In this document: positions 58,894 to 64,000 of the stretch, in pieces
Layout: each line of letters begins with the position of its first letter
Numbering within the stretch: position 1 is the stretch's first letter
Source: Cladorhizidae sp. MBARI D1340-BT2
Lineage: Eukaryota; Porifera; Demospongiae; Poecilosclerida; Cladorhizidae
Assembly (NCBI GenBank): GCA_028752905.1
Contig: JAQNBH010000014.1
Location: 2,696,993-2,760,992 of the forward strand
DNA length: 64,000 nt
Direction of reading: 5' to 3'
The notes under the pieces: model-generated
Told to the model about the DNA's origin: nothing
Database searches by the model: none
Seen by the model: only the letters and a program-made list of their open reading frames with translations
Made by a program: the position numbers and the translations under genes

Positions 58894-61800
58894 TTAGGTC
58901 ATTTCGAGTGGCCTTCCTGCTTCTGGTCTGGTCCAACCAGAACTGTCCACTTGTTCGGCTTCTTTATCAGGTTGGAATATCTTCGTGACACTACTTCCTG
59001 TGTCCTTCGGCCCTCCTCTGTGTGGTTCACACTCTGGTATTTGGTCAGTCAGGGGGGTCCCTGACACTCCCCCAACATTGGTGAGAGACCCTGGGTCTCT
59101 GGAAAGGCCATCCGCAATGGCATTGGCTTTGCCACTGCGATGAACAATATCATAACTGTAGGGTTGAAGAGAGAGAGCCCACCTAGCTAATCTGCCGTGG
59201 TTATCTTTTAGATTAGTCAGGTGGGTTAAGGGGTTGTGGTCGGTTTGGATAATAAAGTGGGTACCCTCCAAGTACGTACGAAAATGTTGGACTCCTCTTA
59301 TTATGGCTAGAGCCTCCCGCTCGATAGCCGAGTAATTCTGTTCACTGGCCAACAACTTCTTAGAAGCGTATGCTATTGGATGCTCCTCTCCTTCCCTGTC
59401 TACCTGACTCAACACATACCCCAGCCCAGTGGCAGAGGCGTCAGTCTGTAATACAAAAGGCAGAGTCCAATCCGGGGTGACTAACACCGGGGCTTTCATT
59501 AAGGCTTCTTTAAGGCGAGAGAATGCTTGGGCACACTTGTCGGACCATCTCACTTTGTTTGATTCTTTCTTTCGGGTGAGTTCGGACGGGGGGGTAGCTA
59601 TTGTCGCAAAGTCTGGTATAAACTTGCGATAATATCCGCATAATCCTAAGAAGGACCGGACATCTTTCTTGTTTAAGGGCATTTTAAAGTCTTGCACCGC
59701 AGCTACTTTGTCATTCATAGGCTTAACTTTCTCACTTCCCACTACATACCCGAGGTATACACAGCTCCCACTAGCGAAGGTGCATTACTTTTCTTTCACT
59801 GTCAACCCAGCACTTCTCAATTTGGAAAACACTACCTCCAAATGTGTCAGGTGTTCATTCCAAGAGTCACTGTGAATGATGATGTCATCAAGGTATGCCA
59901 CTGTATACTTCTGTAACCCTTCCAGTACCTCATCCATCAACCGCTGGAAGGTGGATGGGGCTGACACTAGCCCAAAAGGCATTGTTAAAAACTCATATTT
60001 ACCTTGAGGGGTGACAAAAGCCGTCTTGTGTACATGCTCAGGGTTCACAGGCACCTGATAGTATCCCTTTGATAGATCTAAGGTGGTGATAAAAGCAGAG
60101 GACCCCAGACTCGAAATGAGTTCCTCTATGTTGGGTAAAGGGTAGGAATCATTAACTGTAACTTTGTTAAGTCTCCTATAGTCCACGCACATTCGACGAG
60201 ACCCGTCCTTTTTGGCTACTAGTACAATAGGGGCCGCCCAAGGGCTTTTAGAAGCTCTTATAATCCCTTGATTAAGTAAGGTCTTAATTTCTTCCTTCAA
60301 GGTGTCTAGGGCAGAATGAGCCAACCTGTATGGGGGTAATCTCACAGGGGTGGCCTCACCGGTTGGTATATCATGTTGTATCAAGTGTGTTCTACCCGGG
60401 ATATCTTGAAAAATATCCTTGTACTTTTCTTTCAGAGTCTTCAATTCTATGTGTTGAGAGAGAGGCAGGGTGTAGGTGCATTCCTTCACTTTGTCAGAGG
60501 TTTCTTCCTCTTCATCAAAAGCCATAAACACAGAAGCCACAGGGGAGGTCCACTTCCTTATGCAGTTAATGTGGTAGGTTCTATACCTTTTGACTGTCGC
60601 CCCCACATCCACCTGGTACGTCACACTTGTAACAACTTTGCTAATGGGGTACGGTCCCTCCCACTGGTTCATTAATTTGTTCTTCTTTACTGGCCTGAAA
60701 ACTAACACGTAATCACCCACTATGAATGTTCTCTCCTTGGCTGTTTGATCATGATACCTTTTCTGTTTTGTTTTCTCACTTATCTCTCTCTCATAGGCAA
60801 GATCTCTCACCACTTCCATGTTTGCCTTCAGTGTCTGTACGTACTCTACCACACTCGACTCATCACTCTCTTCCTTTCCCTTCCAATAACGGACCATCTG
60901 GTCGAGGGGCATCCTCATCTCCCTCCCGAACAGCAAATTATAAGGGGAAAACCCCGTGGTTCTATGAACGGTGCCCCTGTATGCCCATAGTACATAGGAG
61001 AGGCATTTGTCCCATTCGACCGACGGGTTTTGGGTAAGCTTTCTCAGCAATCTTTTTAGGGTGGCATTAAACCTCTCCACCATACCATCCGTCTGTGGAT
61101 GATATGGGGAGGTCTTAATCTGTTTCATTCCCACCAGGCTGCAGAACTGCTTCATAACCTTTGACACAAAGTTGGACCCATTATCGGATATGATTTCCGT
61201 TGGTACCCCAACCCGGGCCGTAATTTCTACCAAACAATTGGCAACCGTCTCGGCAGTCATGTTTGGTAAGGCAAAGGCTTCCGGCCACTTGGACTCATAA
61301 TCCATAACCACAAGTATGTACCTGTTCCCTGCCTTTGTTCTCTCTAATGGTCCAAAAATATCCATAGCCACTCTGGAAAAGGGCTCTCTTATCACGGGTA
61401 AGGGTTGTAGGGGGGCCTTAGTAGTCACCGCAGGGCCAGCCTTTTGACACAGGGGGCAGGACGCACACATCTCTTTTACCTCCTTCGCTATTCCTGGCCA
61501 ATCCATTCTGACCCTGATTGCATGCAGGGTCCTCTCTTGCCCAAAGTGCCCAGCCCATGGAGTATTATGAGCCATAGCTAACACTTTCCCCCTAGCTACC
61601 TCGGGTAAGACAATCAGGTTCTTGCCCATCACATGGTAAGGCCTCCTCATTAAGATGTCATTCTTCCAAAAATAATCGTCACTACCACTATCAGCCTTAG
61701 CTCTTATGGTGTTTAGAGTGGGGTCATACCTCTGGGCCTTTTTTAGTTCCTCTGTAGTAATGACGTCATCTACTCCACCCTCTGTTTCTTCAGTCTCTCC

Positions 61801-63363
61801 CTCCTTTCCAGTTCTATCAATCAGGTCTGGTTGGACGTCCTCCGCTTCACTTCCTTCCTCGACTGGGTCCAGGGTAGATATGATGGGTTCATCTAGCTCC
61901 TGCTGTAAGCGAGCTCGCTCTTCATTTTCATCTTGTTTCTTCTGTTGAGCTCGGGTGACCATCATGCTCTTCTCCGGTCTGGCGGAAGCATGTGGGGTCG
62001 ACTCTGCATCTCTGCTCGAGGAATTATGTGGTTGGGTATGGGTCGTCTTCGTACCATGTTTGGGGTGTGTGGTTTGGGGGGATGGGGCGTTACCGTCCTT
62101 CTTTGCCTCATCATCAAGAGCCTGTCCTAGGTACCTTCTGAATTGTGGTATATCATACCCCAACAACATATCAGTTTGTAAATGCTCTGACACCCCCACT
62201 GCTAACTCCACCTCTTTATCTCCATCCACTTTCAGCAATATTCTAGCTGCTGGAAAATAAATTTTCTTACTGCTAGCAGTGGTGTACCCAATGTCCCAGG
62301 TCAAATAATCCTTTTCTGTCACACATCTAGGGTGCACCATACTTTTAGAACATCCTGTGTCTATGAGAGCCACCACAGGGTTTCCATTTATCTGTACAGG
62401 TCTAGACCAAGAAGGTAACCCGTTAAGGGAGGGTATTGCACAATTTGCTCGTTCTAGCTTAAACCTACAATCCCTTTGCATATGTCCCATTTTTTTACAC
62501 CGATAACACTCAACAGACCTCATATCTCTTTGGAATGTGTCTGGGTTGGCTCCTCTCGAACTGTCAATCAGTCTCTTAGGCTCTGGTACTCTGTGTCGGT
62601 CCTGGGTGTCTCTCAGGGGCGGGCGGTACGGTTCCTTCTTCTCTGGCCGTTTAACCTCCCCTTCCTTCCTTTGGTTTCCCAAGTAGCGGACTACAGCCTC
62701 TGTCAGCCCATCATATCCCCCAGGATTCAGGTTCCTCATCTGGCTTTGTAGCCATCTCGGTAGTTTCTGCAAGGCTAGTTCAATTAGCACGCGATCAAAA
62801 ACTCCACCTCCTGTCTCTCCCACCCACTGGGAGAAGGACTGTTTGAAAAACCTCATCCAAGCCTCTGGGTTGGCTTGATCAAATACACAATCGAAGACTC
62901 TTCGTCGGTAGGTCTCAGTTGATATGTGGTAGGTGCTCAACAGTGTCTGTTTAACCACATCATAATCGGTCTGATCGGCAGGGGACAGAGCGTTAACAGC
63001 CGTCAGTCCCTGGCCAGATAGTGAGCTTCGTAAGTAGATGCTCCACTGAGCCTGTGGCCATACTGCAGCTGTGGCAGTTACTTCAAACGCCCCCAAATAG
63101 GCACCCATGTCGTCAGTGCCCTCTGCAAATTTTTGGATCGTCAACTTTGGTGGTCTGGGGGGTGGCACTGGCACCACAGCCACTGGAACTGGCTGTCTTG
63201 CTTCCATCAACATCTGTGCCCAACGCTCTTGTTGTTGTTTCTGATGTTGACGGTCTTCTTCCCTTCTCTGGTCCTCTCTCTCTATTCTTTGTGCCTCTGT
63301 TCTCATCCAATTCTGCATGAAACGGTCCATAGTAGCACTCTCTATGTTCTCAGCTTCTGCCAC
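58894..63363 (-). CDS. Gag-PR-IN-RT-RNaseH polyprotein (Gmr1-type), one internal stop
   Basis: Frame of about 1,490 codons. Residues ~148-232 form a SCAN-like capsid segment (ETYRRRVFDCVFDQ...WMRFFKQSF...LALQKLPRWL). A CCHC knuckle CYRCKKMGHMQRDC is at ~286-299 and aspartic protease ALIDTGCSKSM at ~332. The integrase has an HHCC zinc region at ~605-640 and catalytic D668, D727, E763 (35 residues between the last two). RT has LDLSKGYYQ and YLDD at ~1157-1160. A TAA at 59785-59787 splits the frame after residue 1192; the same frame resumes at once with the RT thumb and RNase H (LQTDASATGLGYVLSQ ... HRSGKANAIADGLSR), ending at 58894. The stop is probably a disabling mutation or assembly error; read-through is less likely because it falls within RT. 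The start ATG at 63363 is the first in frame. Confidence 0.92.
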
Positions 63364-63571
63364 AGGGGGTGGATCCGTTATCTGTTGCCCCTCCCTACTT
63401 CTTAGGGATCGGTCTTCGCCCGGTCGAGTTTTGTGTCATCTTTCTTCCGACATGATAGCTCAATCCTGTAGATAACAACAACACCCAGCAACGTTCTGGA
63501 GTTGCACCTGCCTGTGCAAACTCGAAACAAAAAAATCAATCTTCAACTCGGTAGAGGATTCGCCGCTTGGA

Positions 63572-63589
63572 ATCCCACCGCTGCCACCA
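63572..63589 (-). promoter_or_regulatory. Primer binding site, tRNA-Leu type
   Basis: The + strand reads ATCCCACCGCTGCCACCA, identical to the 3' end (T-arm and acceptor plus CCA) expected of a tRNA-Leu of the AAG type, one base inside the LTR. On the element's strand it is complementary to that tRNA and so can prime minus-strand synthesis. Confidence 0.8.
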
Positions 63590-63590
63590 A

Positions 63591-64000
63591 TGTAAGCGTT
63601 GGCCTACTTAGCTCCAGCCGCTTTTGCTGAACTACAGTATAGCCATCCACTTATCAAGCCTGGCCTTGATAACAATTATTGCGCAATTGAAATTCCTCAG
63701 CTCAGACTTCCCACAGCTAACAACCTTATTGTTAGCGCCTAATGCTTATTAGACAACTTGAGTAGCGCCTAACGCTTAATAGACAACTCGAGAGAGATTA
63801 GAGTATTTAAGATTCATTCGGGGAGATAACAATCTCTTTTACTCCCACAGAACAATACAACAGTAGTAATACAACTTAGCAGCAATAACATAAGTTCTTA
63901 TCAAAACAGTTCAACTCTAACTCTAGCTAATAATAATAGTTTAGTCCTTTTATAATTTAATAACTGTTTACGCCCTCGGACCACAGCATACTCATTAGTG
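63591..64000 (-). repeat. 5' LTR of Gmr1-type element (cut by window end)
   Basis: Begins TGTAAGCGTTGGCC and matches the 3' LTR at 58467 to the last base of the window. Confidence 0.93.

Larger units (their letters stand above)
58467..64000 (-). mobile_element. Gmr1-type Ty3/gypsy LTR retrotransposon, nearly complete
   Basis: Two near-identical LTRs flank a single long polyprotein frame with integrase upstream of RT. That arrangement is known for the Gmr1-like clade of Ty3/gypsy and differs from ordinary gypsy order. High LTR identity implies a recent insertion. It is nested in element 1, and its 5' LTR runs off the window. Confidence 0.9.

Noticed and set aside
61706..63405. + strand ORFs of 65-101 codons
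   Set aside because: Antisense to the retrotransposon polyprotein frame, which has clear domains.
63572..63589. tRNA gene
   Set aside because: Only the 3' 18 nt of a tRNA-Leu-like sequence is present, exactly beside the LTR; it is a primer binding site.

Overview
This is eukaryotic, almost certainly metazoan, genomic DNA. It has GT-AG introns, one conserved animal gene (Integrator subunit 1, INTS1), many tandem-repeat arrays and dense layers of decayed transposons. The mix (pogo/Tigger, hAT-like, Mutator-like and piggyBac-like DNA elements, a Penelope-like element, LINE-like relics with a restriction-like endonuclease domain, and Ty3/gypsy elements) fits a marine invertebrate. A sponge or another early-branching animal is my best guess, but that is inference.

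Layout. 1-9.0 kb is mostly satellite and minisatellite DNA: 60-, 105-, ~77-, 46- and ~50-bp units, with an inverted block inside the 46-bp array. 9.3-28.5 kb is the 3' part of an INTS1-like gene on the + strand. Its introns hold a pogo-like element with a transposase tail, a hAT-like transposase relic, hammerhead-ribozyme-like repeats, a fold-back element carrying a LINE endonuclease domain, a degenerate reverse-transcriptase element that has itself produced two minisatellites, and a 3-kb Tigger/pogo element in the last intron. 28.5-36.3 kb has no host gene that I recognise. It holds a 100-bp tandem array, a piggyBac-type MITE with TTAA duplications, and a Mutator-like transposase pseudogene with an apparently exact 1,164-bp tandem duplication.

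36.3-56.6 kb is a tandem segmental duplication of about 10 kb (copy A 36.3-45.9, copy B 46.8-56.6). Each copy carries a minus-strand gene of an unrecognised family followed by a Penelope-like element relic. Copy B can be assembled into a 12-exon, 654-residue model in which every splice phase agrees: N-terminal hydrophobic segment, ectodomain, two membrane segments, coiled coil, and an acidic C-terminal repeat region partly built from identical-length 105-bp cassette exons. Copy A has lost splice sites and gained a stop, so it looks like a pseudogene. Copy B later received a piggyBac-derived insertion (the empty TTAA site is still visible in copy A) and a Ty3/gypsy insertion that ends the duplication.

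56.6-64.0 kb is nested LTR retrotransposons, both minus strand: a conventional Ty3/gypsy element (RT-RNaseH-integrase order) interrupted by a Gmr1-type element whose integrase lies upstream of reverse transcriptase. The second has LTRs at 58467 and 63591, a tRNA-Leu-type primer site, a SCAN-like capsid region, and one in-frame stop.

The duplication, piggyBac, gypsy and Gmr1 events can be ordered from the sequence alone. The most novel item is the duplicated membrane/coiled-coil gene family at 38.5-54.7 kb.
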